From NCBI RefSeq assembly GCF_014203535.1, contig NZ_JACHJI010000002.1, forward strand, positions 501,042 through 565,041: a stretch of DNA of 64,000 nucleotides, read 5' to 3'. Below are positions 34,201 to 43,157 of this stretch, in pieces. A program made the translations under genes and the position numbers. Within the stretch, counting starts at the first letter, position 1, and the number at the start of each line of letters is the position of its first letter. Below the pieces are notes generated by a model. That model was given only the letters and a program-made list of their open reading frames with translations. It searched no databases and was not told the DNA's origin. Source of the DNA: Streptomyces griseomycini (GTDB lineage Bacteria; Actinomycetota; Actinomycetes; Streptomycetales; Streptomycetaceae).

Positions 34201-35187
34201 GTGCCAAAGCTTTCCGTGATCGTCCCGTTCTACAACGTTCGGCAATACGCCCCGGACACCCTCAGGAGTCTTCGCCTGAATGCCCGGCCGGACTTCGAGT
34301 TCGTTCTGGTCGACGACCATTCCGAGGACGGCACCCCGGCGATCGTCGACCGTGCGGCCGAGGAACTCTCGGGCGTCGCCCAGGTGCGCACCGTCCGTCA
34401 TGACAGGAACGAGGGGGTCGCCACCGCGCGCAACACCGGACTGGACGCGGCGCGCGGCGAGTACCTGGCCTTCCTGGACGGCGGCGACTGGCTGGCCCCG
34501 GGCTACCTGTCCGGCCTGGTGGCGGCCGCCGAGGAGCTGGGCTGCGACTTCGTCCGCACCGACCACGTGCAGGTCACCGGCCGCGCCCGGTCCGTACGCC
34601 GGGTGCAGGTCGGCCTGCGCGACGAGGTGCTGAACCCGCGGGACGCGATCCTGCCCGCGGACCGGACGACCTCGGTGGACTACGTGTCCGTCTGGGCCGG
34701 CGCCTACCACCGGCGGCTGCTGGAGCGGGGGCTGCTGCACTTCACCGAGGGGCTGCACACGGCCGAGGACCGGCCGTGGACCTGGAGGCTGCACCGCGAG
34801 GCGGAGTCGTTCGCGGTGATCAGCCTGCTGGGGGTGTTCTACCGGCGCGGGGTCGCCTCCTCCCTCACCCGGATCGGCGACGCCCGCCAGCTCGACTTCA
34901 TCCGCGCCTTCGACCAGATCGTCGAGGAGACGTCGGCGGACCGGGACGCCGACCGGCTGCTGCCCAAGGCGGTGCGGACGTACTGCGCGATCATCGCCCA
35001 CCACCTGGCCGAGGAGGACAAGTTCGAACCGGCCGTGGCCAGGCAGCTGCGGACGATGAGCGCGGCGGCGCTCCGGCGGATGCCGCAGGACGTGCTCGAC
35101 GAGGTGCTGGAGACCATGGACCTGCACCGTTCCACCGTGCTGCGGCGGCTGCGGCGGCGGACCGGCGCGGCGAAGGGGGCCGCCTGA
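34201..35187 (+). CDS. GT2-family glycosyltransferase, cassette copy 1
   Basis: A 328-residue GT-A enzyme: PKLSVIVPFYNVRQYAPDTL, FVLVDDHSEDGTPAIV (nucleotide-sugar binding), RNEGVATARNTGLDAARGEY, then FLDGGDWLAPGYL. The last motif normally reads DGDDW; here the second Asp of the D-x-D triad is Gly. Further conserved blocks are LGCDFVRTDHVQVTG, WAGAYHRRLLE and TAEDRPWTWRL. It starts at GTG 34,201 immediately after a TAGGGT -10-like box (34,189-34,194), so the message may be nearly leaderless. It is a paralogue of the gene at 40,206. Confidence 0.85.
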   Translation: MPKLSVIVPFYNVRQYAPDTLRSLRLNARPDFEFVLVDDHSEDGTPAIVDRAAEELSGVAQVRTVRHDRNEGVATARNTGLDAARGEYLAFLDGGDWLAPGYLSGLVAAAEELGCDFVRTDHVQVTGRARSVRRVQVGLRDEVLNPRDAILPADRTTSVDYVSVWAGAYHRRLLERGLLHFTEGLHTAEDRPWTWRLHREAESFAVISLLGVFYRRGVASSLTRIGDARQLDFIRAFDQIVEETSADRDADRLLPKAVRTYCAIIAHHLAEEDKFEPAVARQLRTMSAAALRRMPQDVLDEVLETMDLHRSTVLRRLRRRTGAAKGAA

Positions 35188-36518
35188 TGTCCCGCACCAC
35201 CCAGATCTTCTGTGCCTCGACGCCGTACGGCGTCGCCACGCTGGCGGCCGCGATCGAGTCCGGCTGCTTCCCGGAGGCGGAGCGGCGGGTGCTGCTGGTC
35301 TGCAACGACGCCGCGACCCCGGAGACCGCTCCGGCGCCGGACGAGACGCCGGGCTTCGCACCGCTGCGCGAGCACTTCGACGACGTGCTCTCCTGGAACG
35401 AGACCATCCGGCCCTTCCACCCGGCGGCCTGGACGCCGCGCTCCGACGACGTCCCGCTCCTCCAGCGCCATCTGCGGCTGCTGTGGGGGCTCGGCGACGA
35501 CCGCGTGGAGCTGGTCCTGGAGTCCCCGGAGGTCCCCCCGGCCCTGACGGTGGCCCAGGTGTTCACCGGGGCCCCGATCCACGTCTACGCCGACGGCCTG
35601 ATGGGCTACGGCCCCACCCGGGGCAAGCTCGACCCGCTGGTGGGCACGCGCGTACGGCAGCTGCTGCACCTGGACCTGGTGCCGGGTCTCACGCCGATGC
35701 TGCTGACCGAGTTCGACGTGCCGGCGCGCGTGGTGCCGACGCACGCCTTCCTGAAGGCGGTGGACGAGGCGTCCGACGCCGCCGGCGCGCTGCCCGCGCC
35801 GCCGGACGGCGCGGCGCTGCTGCTCGGCCAGTACCTGTCCGCGCTCGGCGTCCTCTCCCCCGGCGAGGAGGAGGACCTGCACGTGCGGATGGTGCGCGGG
35901 GCGGCCGGGCGCGGCCACCGCACCGTCGTCTTCAAGCCGCACCCGCTCGCGCCGGTCCGCCACAGCCGAGCCCTGGAGACCGAGGCCGAGCGGCTCGGCG
36001 TGGACCTCACCGTCCTGGACGCCCCCGTCCTCGCCGAGGTGCTCTTCGCCAGGGCCCGGCCCGCGCTGGTCGTCGGCTGCTTCTCGACCGCGCTGTTCAC
36101 GGCGTCCGCGTTCTACGGCCTGCCGGTCGCCCGCGTCGGCACCGAGCGGCTCCTGGAGCGGCTGACGCCGTACCAGAACGGCAACCGGGTGCCGGCCGTC
36201 CTGGCCGACGCGCTGCTGCCGGACCTGGAGTCCGGCGAGGGCGCGGACGTCCCTCCCGGGGACGAGCTGAAGGACCTGGTCACCGCGCTCGGCTTCACCA
36301 TGCAGCCGCAGGTCCACCCGGCCCTGCGCCCGGTCGCGGAGCGCCACCTCGCCGAGCACTTCGGCCCGCGCGCCCGGCGCTACTTCCGGCGCAAGCGGCT
36401 CACCGCCCTGGGGCTCCCCGGCGGCGTCCCGACGCGGCTGGCGCTCCTGTCCCGCAACTCCGCCGCGCGCCGGGTGGTGCGGCGGGCGCGGGCGCTGAAG
36501 AAGGCCGTGCGGAGGTGA
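35187..36518 (+). CDS. Polysialyltransferase-family glycosyltransferase, cassette copy 1
   Basis: A 443-residue protein of the bacterial alpha-2,8-polysialyltransferase-like family. The three family motifs are seen in order: YADGLMGYGPTRGKL (acidic-D-G, about 135-137), VVFKPHPLAP (HP about 252) and GCFSTALFTAS (S-T about 300). The C-terminal ~50 residues are strongly basic and probably bind the membrane or a polyanionic product. Its ATG overlaps the GT2 stop by one base. Polymerisation of a CMP-activated nonulosonic acid is inferred. A paralogue lies at 41,175. Confidence 0.8.
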   Translation: MSRTTQIFCASTPYGVATLAAAIESGCFPEAERRVLLVCNDAATPETAPAPDETPGFAPLREHFDDVLSWNETIRPFHPAAWTPRSDDVPLLQRHLRLLWGLGDDRVELVLESPEVPPALTVAQVFTGAPIHVYADGLMGYGPTRGKLDPLVGTRVRQLLHLDLVPGLTPMLLTEFDVPARVVPTHAFLKAVDEASDAAGALPAPPDGAALLLGQYLSALGVLSPGEEEDLHVRMVRGAAGRGHRTVVFKPHPLAPVRHSRALETEAERLGVDLTVLDAPVLAEVLFARARPALVVGCFSTALFTASAFYGLPVARVGTERLLERLTPYQNGNRVPAVLADALLPDLESGEGADVPPGDELKDLVTALGFTMQPQVHPALRPVAERHLAEHFGPRARRYFRRKRLTALGLPGGVPTRLALLSRNSAARRVVRRARALKKAVRR

Positions 36519-36619
36519 GGGCGAGTCCGGGGAGAGTTCACCCGCTGTCCACCCCGAAGCCACTCGCGGACCGCCGTGCTGGGGCACATTCGGCCTCCGA
36601 TCCAAGGACGGTGGAAGGC

Positions 36620-37930
36620 ATGGCGAACCCCCTGGCGGGGCTGCTCACGGCTCGGCAGAAGGAAGCCGCCAGGCGGGACCTGTACGCCCGGGGCCTGCGG
36701 CTGTGCGGTGAGTACCTCGCGGCGCGGGACGACCGGTCCGGTCCCCGGGACGCCCGCCTCACCCGGGCGATCGGCGTCCTCGCCGGTTCCCTGGCCACCC
36801 CGTCGGCCGACCCCTTCGACGCCCTGCTCCAGGTCGGCGAGCGCGCGCTGGAGGCCGGTGGGGACGACGGACCGGGCCTGGCGCTGGGCGTCGCCGAGAC
36901 GGCGACGCTGATCCGGCAGCGGTCCAGGGGGGCGTGGCGGCTGCGCGGCCTGGCACTGGACGGGCTCGGCCGCGACGACGAGGCGCTGGCGGCCTACGAC
37001 CGCCACCTCGCGCTGCTGCAGGGCGGCGACGCGACGGCGGAGGTCACCCGCAGGATCGACACGCTGCGGCGCCGGCGGGCGTGCCTGGAGGAGGCCGCCG
37101 CGCTCTTCCCCGAGGCCGGCTCCCCGCTGCGCGACCTGCCCGGGCGGCCCACCGCGACCGCGGCGCCCGAGTTCGCCGCCCACGTGCGGGCACGGGTGGC
37201 CGGGCACGGCAAGGGCGACCCCGCCGTGCGGCGCCTGCTGGAGCTGTACGGCACGTACCGGCGGCTCGTCGAGCGGGACGGGATGCCCGACCCGCTGCTC
37301 GGCGGGAGCACCCCGATCGGCGTCGACGGCCTGCGCGGCCTGGTCGCGGGACGGACGGCGTGCCTGGTCGCGGGTGCCGCGGAGGTCGCCGGGAGCGCGC
37401 TGGGCGCCGAGATCGACCGCTACGACCTGGTGGTGCGCTGCGACGCGTTCCGCGTCCGCGCGGAGGACACCGGCGGGCGCACCGATCTGCACGCCGTCTC
37501 GTTGCGGGGCGACGCCCCGTGGGACGGACCCGCCTGGACGCAGCGGGTCGGCATCCGGCTGGTGTTCGGCGACCCGGCCGCGGCGTGGCGCCGCGCCACG
37601 CGGCGGCGGCTCGTGCCCGGGGCGCAGGAACACGTCGGGGACGCCTCCCTGCGCCGGCCGCTGGACGACCCGGCGCTGCTGGGCGACGGGGGTGCCTCCC
37701 GCCCATGGGGGTCCCCCCGCTCGAGCGGTGCCGAGAGCGGGGGAGGCCGGGACGCGGGGGCCACCACCGCCTTCACCGTCCTGCGGCTCCTGGACTTCCT
37801 GGACGTCAGCCCCCGCCTGGACCTCGTCGGCTTCGACAAGCCCGGCCGGCTGCGGCCGGCGGAGGCCGCATGGGTCATGGACCGCGCGACGCACGTCGAC
37901 GCCGGCACGACGAGGATCGCCCTGCGATGA
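36620..37930 (+). CDS. GT29-type sialyltransferase-like protein with helical-repeat N-terminus
   Basis: A 436-residue protein. Residues 1-165 are alpha-helical and TPR-like (RLRGLALDGLGRDDEALAAY). Residues about 235-430 resemble eukaryotic-type GT29 sialyltransferases: a motif L-like stretch (ACLVAGAAEVAGSALGAEID, then YDLVVRCDAF) and a motif S-like stretch (TTAFTVLRLLDFLDVSPRLD, then LVGFD). The terminal VS-type Glu is not obvious. Between them residues ~357-376 (GGASRPWGSPRSSGAESGGG) are encoded by a dispersed palindromic DNA repeat inserted in frame. GGTGGAAGG precedes ATG 36,620. A nonulosonic acid transferase role is inferred. Confidence 0.7.
   Translation: MANPLAGLLTARQKEAARRDLYARGLRLCGEYLAARDDRSGPRDARLTRAIGVLAGSLATPSADPFDALLQVGERALEAGGDDGPGLALGVAETATLIRQRSRGAWRLRGLALDGLGRDDEALAAYDRHLALLQGGDATAEVTRRIDTLRRRRACLEEAAALFPEAGSPLRDLPGRPTATAAPEFAAHVRARVAGHGKGDPAVRRLLELYGTYRRLVERDGMPDPLLGGSTPIGVDGLRGLVAGRTACLVAGAAEVAGSALGAEIDRYDLVVRCDAFRVRAEDTGGRTDLHAVSLRGDAPWDGPAWTQRVGIRLVFGDPAAAWRRATRRRLVPGAQEHVGDASLRRPLDDPALLGDGGASRPWGSPRSSGAESGGGRDAGATTAFTVLRLLDFLDVSPRLDLVGFDKPGRLRPAEAAWVMDRATHVDAGTTRIALR
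37694..37747. repeat. Dispersed Streptomyces palindromic repeat inside a coding sequence
   Basis: Outer arms GCCTCCC (37,694-37,700) and GGGAGGC (37,741-37,747) enclose inner arms CCCCCGCTC (37,714-37,722) and GAGCGGGGG (37,735-37,743). The sequence matches, from memory, a repeat found many times between Streptomyces genes (CCCCCGCTCGAGCG plus GCCGAGAGCGGGGGAG). Its 54 bp are a multiple of three and add about 18 residues to the GT29-like protein without a stop. Confidence 0.7.
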
Positions 37931-40158
37931 CCCACTCCCCCACCTCCTCCGCGGACGACCGGAGCACCGTCACCGGAAAACGCCGGATCGCCTTCGCCGT
38001 CCACACCGGCGAGGACCGCCTGTCCTGCCTCCCCGCGCTGCTCCGCAGCCTGGCGCTCACCAACCCGGGCGTGTGCGAGGACTTCGTGGTGCTGCACCCC
38101 GGGCTGCCGGACTCCTCGTTCGACGCGCTGCGCCGGCTGCACCCGCGCGTCGTCACGCGCCGGGCGGACGGCCGTGCGGACGTCTTCCGGCTGGAGGGCT
38201 ACGACACCGTCGTCGCCCTCGGTCCGGACATGGTCGTGCTGGGGGACGTCGGCGAGCTGCTGAGGATGCGCCACGGGGTGGGCGCCGTCCCGCAGCTGCT
38301 GTGCGACGGGGCGGGCGGTGAGCGGCGCGCCGTCCTGCCGGACGGCCTGCTGGTCGTCCAGCGCGCCGACGTGGACGGCGCCGCGGCGGACCGGCTCGCC
38401 GACGCCGGCGGCGACGGCCTGGACGCGGCGCTCGAGGGCGTCCTGACCCCGCTCGACGCGCGGTACGACTTCCTGACCCGCCGGCTCCACGACGACACGC
38501 CGGTGCCCGCGCACGTCGCCGTCCTGCGCTTCACCGGCCCGTTCGACGAGCCCGGGTACGGTCCGGCCGCCGAGGCGCGGCGCCGCTTCGAGATGGGCGA
38601 CGAGGAGTTCCGGGCCGCCTACTGCGCCCTGCCCGGGGAGAAGCACCCCGACCTCCTGGCGCACCTCGCGCCGCCCCTGCTGCGGGCGCGCCCCTCCCTC
38701 GGCCTGGCCCGCACGGTCGCCGACGTGTACCGCCGGCAGGGCCGCTACGACGAGGCCGTCGCCGTCCTCGCCCCGGTCGTGGCGGACCGGCTGGACGCGC
38801 CGCGCTGCCAGGAGACGCTCGGCGTCTGCCTGATGGCGCTGTCGCGCTACGACGAGGCCGAGGCGCACCTGCTGCTGGCGGCGGCCTCCCCCGACGTCGC
38901 CCCGCGTGCCTTCGCCCAGCTCGCCCGCCTGGCGTGGCTGTGCGGACGGGAGGAGGACGCGCGGCGCTACGCCCGCCACGGACTGGAGGCCGATCCCACC
39001 GACGCCGGGTGCCACGCCTGGTACGTCCGCACCCGTGCGGACGTGCCGGGGCCGCGGGAGCCGGACGCCGCCGCGGACCAGCTGGCGCACGTGGCGCTGT
39101 TCGCCGAGGGCCGGGAGAACGCGGGCGACAGGGTCCTGCCCGAGGCCGTGCGCCTGTGCTTCGGCACCGACACCGGCCCGCGCCGCTGGTACCGGCAGCC
39201 GGTGCACCGGCTGGTCGACGAGGCGGCGCTGGAGCGGCTGAACGCGCGGCGCGGGGTGATCGTGGGCGGCGGCGGGCTCTTCCTCCCGGACACCTCCCCC
39301 AACGCCAACAGCCACTGGCAGTGGAACGTCCCGGACGACGTCCTGGTCCGGCTCACCGTGCCCCTGGTGGTGTTCGCGGTCGGCTACAACGTGTTCGACG
39401 GGCAGCTCTACCGCCGGAGCCGGTTCGCCGAGAGCCTGCGGGTGCTCGTCGAGCGGTCGGCGTTCTTCGGGCTGCGCAACCACGGCTCGATCGAGCGGGT
39501 CCGCGAGCTGCTCCCCGAGGAGCTGCGCGACCGGGTGCGCCACCAGCCCTGCCCGACCACGGTGGCGCGGTACCTGGTCCCGGGGTGGCTCGACCCGGTG
39601 GAGCGGGACGACACCGTCCTGGTCAACTGCGCGTACGACCGCGCCGGACTGCGGTTCGGCCACGACTACGCCCATTTCCTCGCCCAGATGGCCACCGCGC
39701 TGCGGGCGCTGCGGGACCGGGCCGACGTGCGGTACGCGGCCCATATGCCCGCGGACGAGAAGTTCGTGCACGACCTGCGCCGGGAGCACGGCATCGGCCT
39801 TCCCGTGGAGCAGCTGTACGACGTGCCGAACGACGACATCCGTGCCCTGTACGGCCGTTCGCGGCTGGTGATCGGGATGCGCGGGCACGCGGGGATGATC
39901 CCCTTCGGCTGCGGCACCCCGATCCTCAGCCTCGTCTCCCACCCGAAGCTCGCCTACTTCCTGTCCGACATCGGCCGTCCGGAGTGGGGACTGTCCGTGC
40001 ACGACCGGGAGCTGGGCCCCCGGCTCGCGGAGCGGGCCGCCGCCGTCCTGGACGACCACGCGGCCGCCGTGGCGGACGTGCACGGCGCGCAGAGACTCCT
40101 GTGGGAGACCACCCGGTCGAACCTCGACGACCTCCGGGAGATCCTCGGCCGGACGTGA
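37927..40158 (+). CDS. GT8-like / TPR / polysaccharide pyruvyltransferase fusion
   Basis: A 743-residue three-part protein. Residues ~18-245 resemble a GT8/nucleotide-diphospho-sugar transferase domain (KRRIAFAVHTGEDRLSCLPA, then YDTVVALGPDMVVLGDVGELL, where one expects D-x-D). Residues ~255-365 are TPR repeats (VYRRQGRYDEAVAVLAPVVA, ALSRYDEAEAHLLLA). Residues ~375-720 are a polysaccharide pyruvyltransferase (GVIVGGGGLFLPDTSPN, LRNHGSIERVRELLP, GMRGHAGMIPFGCGTPILSL). The ATG overlaps the GT29 gene by 4 bp. It may add pyruvate ketals to the glycopolymer. Confidence 0.75.
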   Translation: MTHSPTSSADDRSTVTGKRRIAFAVHTGEDRLSCLPALLRSLALTNPGVCEDFVVLHPGLPDSSFDALRRLHPRVVTRRADGRADVFRLEGYDTVVALGPDMVVLGDVGELLRMRHGVGAVPQLLCDGAGGERRAVLPDGLLVVQRADVDGAAADRLADAGGDGLDAALEGVLTPLDARYDFLTRRLHDDTPVPAHVAVLRFTGPFDEPGYGPAAEARRRFEMGDEEFRAAYCALPGEKHPDLLAHLAPPLLRARPSLGLARTVADVYRRQGRYDEAVAVLAPVVADRLDAPRCQETLGVCLMALSRYDEAEAHLLLAAASPDVAPRAFAQLARLAWLCGREEDARRYARHGLEADPTDAGCHAWYVRTRADVPGPREPDAAADQLAHVALFAEGRENAGDRVLPEAVRLCFGTDTGPRRWYRQPVHRLVDEAALERLNARRGVIVGGGGLFLPDTSPNANSHWQWNVPDDVLVRLTVPLVVFAVGYNVFDGQLYRRSRFAESLRVLVERSAFFGLRNHGSIERVRELLPEELRDRVRHQPCPTTVARYLVPGWLDPVERDDTVLVNCAYDRAGLRFGHDYAHFLAQMATALRALRDRADVRYAAHMPADEKFVHDLRREHGIGLPVEQLYDVPNDDIRALYGRSRLVIGMRGHAGMIPFGCGTPILSLVSHPKLAYFLSDIGRPEWGLSVHDRELGPRLAERAAAVLDDHAAAVADVHGAQRLLWETTRSNLDDLREILGRT

Positions 40159-40205
40159 GCCACCGGGAACGCACCGCCGCTTCGAGCTTCGAAAGAGAGA
40201 ACCAC

Positions 40206-41171
40206 GTGCCGAAACTGTCCGTCGTCGTCCCCCTGCACAACGTGGAGGCGTTCGCCGAGAGCACGCTGCGGAGCCTCGCCAACAACGCGGCACCCGACGT
40301 CGAGTTCCTGCTCGTCGACGACTGCTCCACGGACTCCACGTCATGGGTGGTAGACCGCTGGGCGGAGCGGCTTCCGGGCGCCAGGGTGATCCGGCACGAG
40401 ACGAACATGGGCATCGCCCAGGCCCGCAACAGCGGTATCGACGCGGCCGGCGGCGAGTTCGTCACGTTCCTCGACGGCGACGACTGGTACGGGCCGGGTC
40501 ACCTCGCCGAACTGGTGCGCGCCATCGAGGAGCTGGGCTGCGACTTCGCCCGCACCGACCACGTCCAGGCCACCGGCACCGAGCGGGTGATCAAGCGGCC
40601 CCCGGCCCCGGTGCGGGGCGCCGTGATGGATCCGCGCGACGGGATCGCGCCGGCCGACACGGAGACGATGGTCGACTACCCCTTCGTCTGGGCGGGGATC
40701 TACCGCCGGCACCTCTTCGACGACGGCGGCATGCGCTTCGCGACCGAACTGCGCACGGCCGAGGACCGGTTGTGGATCTGGCGCCTGCACCTGAAGGCCA
40801 GGACGTACGCGTCCCTGGGTCTGCACGGGGTGTTCTACCGGCGGGGCGTCGCGACCTCGCTCACCCAGATCAAGGACTCCCGTCAGCTGGACTTCATCCC
40901 GGCGTACGACACCCTGCTGCGGGAGGTGCTGGAGGACCCGGAGAGCGACCGTTTCCTCCTCAAGGCCGTCCGCACCTACTGCGCCATGATCGCCTTCCAC
41001 ATCGGCAAGGTGAACGAGTACGAGGCCTCGGCGGCCCAGCGGCTGCGGCGTGAGGCGAGGGCCGCGCTCCACCGCATGCCCGAGGACGCGCTCGAGGAGA
41101 CCCTCAGGACCATCGACAGCAAACGGAGCAGGTTGCTCAGCCGCCTGCGCGACGGGCGGAAGGCTGCCTGA
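40206..41171 (+). CDS. GT2-family glycosyltransferase, cassette copy 2
   Basis: A 321-residue paralogue of the gene at 34,201, with similar blocks in the same order: PKLSVVVPLHNVEAFAESTL, FLLVDDCSTDST, ARNSGIDAAGGEFVTFLDGDDW, LGCDFARTDHVQATG, TAEDRLWIWRL and HGVFYRRGVATSLTQI. Unlike copy 1, the canonical DGDDW motif is intact, so this copy should be a fully competent GT-A transferase. It starts at GTG 40,206 after AAAGAGAGA. The polysialyltransferase copy 2 follows 3 bp downstream. Confidence 0.87.
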   Translation: MPKLSVVVPLHNVEAFAESTLRSLANNAAPDVEFLLVDDCSTDSTSWVVDRWAERLPGARVIRHETNMGIAQARNSGIDAAGGEFVTFLDGDDWYGPGHLAELVRAIEELGCDFARTDHVQATGTERVIKRPPAPVRGAVMDPRDGIAPADTETMVDYPFVWAGIYRRHLFDDGGMRFATELRTAEDRLWIWRLHLKARTYASLGLHGVFYRRGVATSLTQIKDSRQLDFIPAYDTLLREVLEDPESDRFLLKAVRTYCAMIAFHIGKVNEYEASAAQRLRREARAALHRMPEDALEETLRTIDSKRSRLLSRLRDGRKAA

Positions 41172-41174
41172 TCC

Positions 41175-42530
41175 ATGCCCCACACGACCCAGATCTTCCA
41201 GGTCTCGACCCTCTACGGAGCGGCCACCCTCGCCGCCGCGCTGGACGCGGGGCTGTTCGGACCGCGCGAGGGGGCCCGGCGCATCCTGCTGGTCTCCAAC
41301 AACGCCGCCGTGCCGGAGACCGCCCTTCGCCTGGACGAGATGCACGGCTACACGCGGATATCCGGCCGGTTCGACTCGGTGATCAGCTGGAACGAGACGA
41401 TCGCCCCGTACCACCCCAGCGCCTGGGGCCCGCGCGGGAACGACACGACGCTGTGGCAGCGGGCGTTCCGTCTCCGGTGGGGCATCGACGAGCGGGACGC
41501 GATCGAGCTCGCCGTCGAGTCGATCCAGGTCAACCCGGCCCGCGCGCTGGCGGCGATCTTCTCCGAGGCGGCCGTCGACGTGTACGCCGACGGCCTGATG
41601 AGCTACGGCCCGACCCGGGAGAAGCTGCCGCTGACCATCGCGCGCCGCATCCGCCGGCTGCTCCACCTCGACCTGATCCCCGGCCTGACGCCGCTGCTGC
41701 TGTCCGAGTACGGCGTCGGACCCCGGATCGTCCCGGACGAGGCGTTCCGCGGCGTGCTCGACGAGATCTCCCGGGACGCGGCGGACGACCCGCGACTGGC
41801 GCCCGTCCTGGCGGAGAGGCCCACGGCCGTGCTCCTCGGCCAGTACCTGGCGGCGATCAACATCCTGAGCGAGCAGGAGGAGGAGGACCTCCACGTCCGC
41901 ATGCTGACCGGGGCCGCGCGCGCCGGGCACCGGTCCGTGGTCTTCAAGCCCCACCCGACGGCCCCCGCCGGCTATTCGGCCGCGCTGGGCAAGGCGGCGG
42001 CGGACGCGGGCGTGAAGCTCACCGTGCTGGACGCGCCGCTGCTGGCCGAGACGCTGTACCACCACTGCCGTCCCGAACTCGTGGTCGGCTGCTTCTCGAC
42101 GGCGATGGTGACCGCCTCCGCCTACTACGACGTGCCCGTCGCCCGGGTCGGGACCGCGCTGGTGATGCGGCGCCTCAAGCCCTACCCGAACAGCAACCGG
42201 GTGCCGCTGGCCGTGGTCGACCACCTGGTGCCCGATCTGGAGCGCGGGCAGACCCCGGCGCTCGTCGGCACGGCCCCCGGGACGCTGTCGCCGCTGGTCC
42301 GGGCGATCGGCTTCTGCATGCAGCCCAAGACGTACGCGCGGCTGCGGGAGCCGACGGAGCAGTGGCTGCGCGAGAACCTGGCCGGCAGCCCCGGCCACTA
42401 CTTCCCCGAACTCCGGCTGGCCGAGCTCGGCCTGCCCGGCAGCCGTCCGCGGGCGCGCGCGAGGATCCGGGTGACGCGGGCGAAGCGCGTGGTGCGCAGG
42501 GCGGTACGGCGCGGTGCCCGGAAGGGGTGA
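41175..42530 (+). CDS. Polysialyltransferase-family glycosyltransferase, cassette copy 2
   Basis: A 451-residue paralogue of the gene at 35,187. The same three motifs are conserved: YADGLMSYGPTREKL, VVFKPHPTAP and GCFSTAMVTASAYY, and the same basic C-terminus (RVTRAKRVVRRAVRRGARKG). The middle and C-terminal parts differ more than the motif regions. As with copy 1, the order GT2 then polysialyltransferase is kept, showing that the pair was duplicated as a unit. The two copies may build different linkages or different zones of the polymer. Confidence 0.8.
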   Translation: MPHTTQIFQVSTLYGAATLAAALDAGLFGPREGARRILLVSNNAAVPETALRLDEMHGYTRISGRFDSVISWNETIAPYHPSAWGPRGNDTTLWQRAFRLRWGIDERDAIELAVESIQVNPARALAAIFSEAAVDVYADGLMSYGPTREKLPLTIARRIRRLLHLDLIPGLTPLLLSEYGVGPRIVPDEAFRGVLDEISRDAADDPRLAPVLAERPTAVLLGQYLAAINILSEQEEEDLHVRMLTGAARAGHRSVVFKPHPTAPAGYSAALGKAAADAGVKLTVLDAPLLAETLYHHCRPELVVGCFSTAMVTASAYYDVPVARVGTALVMRRLKPYPNSNRVPLAVVDHLVPDLERGQTPALVGTAPGTLSPLVRAIGFCMQPKTYARLREPTEQWLRENLAGSPGHYFPELRLAELGLPGSRPRARARIRVTRAKRVVRRAVRRGARKG

Positions 42531-43157
42531 CGACCACCCCTCCCACCCCGCTCTCCCGGACGGTCGGCCGAGACCCGCACCGCGCTGTTCGCCCTCGTGG
42601 TGCCGCTCAGGGCCGGGAAGCGGTCCCGGGGACCGGGCTCCGCGCTGCTCGGCACCGCGGTCCTGCCGAGCGCGCCGGCCCGGTCTCCGGGGCCACGGGG
42701 CGCGGGGCGCGGGGCGCCGACCGTGGCCCGGGGCTTCGGCACCTGTTCGCCGGGGTGCGCGGTCGGCGGCGCGCCGTCGTCCGCCCTCCCCGCAGGCACC
42801 GTGCGCCGGCGGTGGCCGCTGCACGTCCCGCTGCCGGTCACCGTGGCCGGGGCCCCCGACGCAGCACGCGGAACCGTCGAGTGGCGTCCGACGCGCACCT
42901 GTTCGTCGCCGCCACGCGCGTCTGCGCGCCGCTCCCGGTCAGCAGGGTCCGGGTCCCCGGGACGCGGCGGCCGCTCCCGCGGGGGCTGAACCCGCGGCGT
43001 CCGCCCGGCCGACCCGGCGCCATGCGGAGTTCGCCGTTTGTTCGCACGCCGCTCGACTCCGCATCCCTTCCGCACCGCGGACGCGCGCCTAGCCTGTTCC
43101 CGACCCGCGCACCACACCGTTCTCGCCCGCCCCCGACGGATCGAGGTCTCCGGTTCC
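42531..43157. other. 627-bp stretch without a convincing gene
   Basis: Open frames exist on both strands (for example 42,597-42,989 on the plus strand) but their products are Arg/Pro/Ser-rich and match no family I know, and no frame has a ribosome site with normal codon bias. It may be a decayed gene at the end of the duplicated cassette, or a long 3' region plus the promoter of the methyltransferase gene. Confidence 0.45.

Noticed and set aside
35646..35660. CACGCGCGTACGG as a sixth nucleoside operator
   Set aside because: It lies inside the polysialyltransferase gene, lacks the CTA/TAG ends and is not at a promoter.
42597..42989. Open frame of 130 codons as a gene
   Set aside because: Arg/Pro/Ser-rich product, no ribosome site, no family resemblance; typical of spurious frames in very GC-rich DNA.
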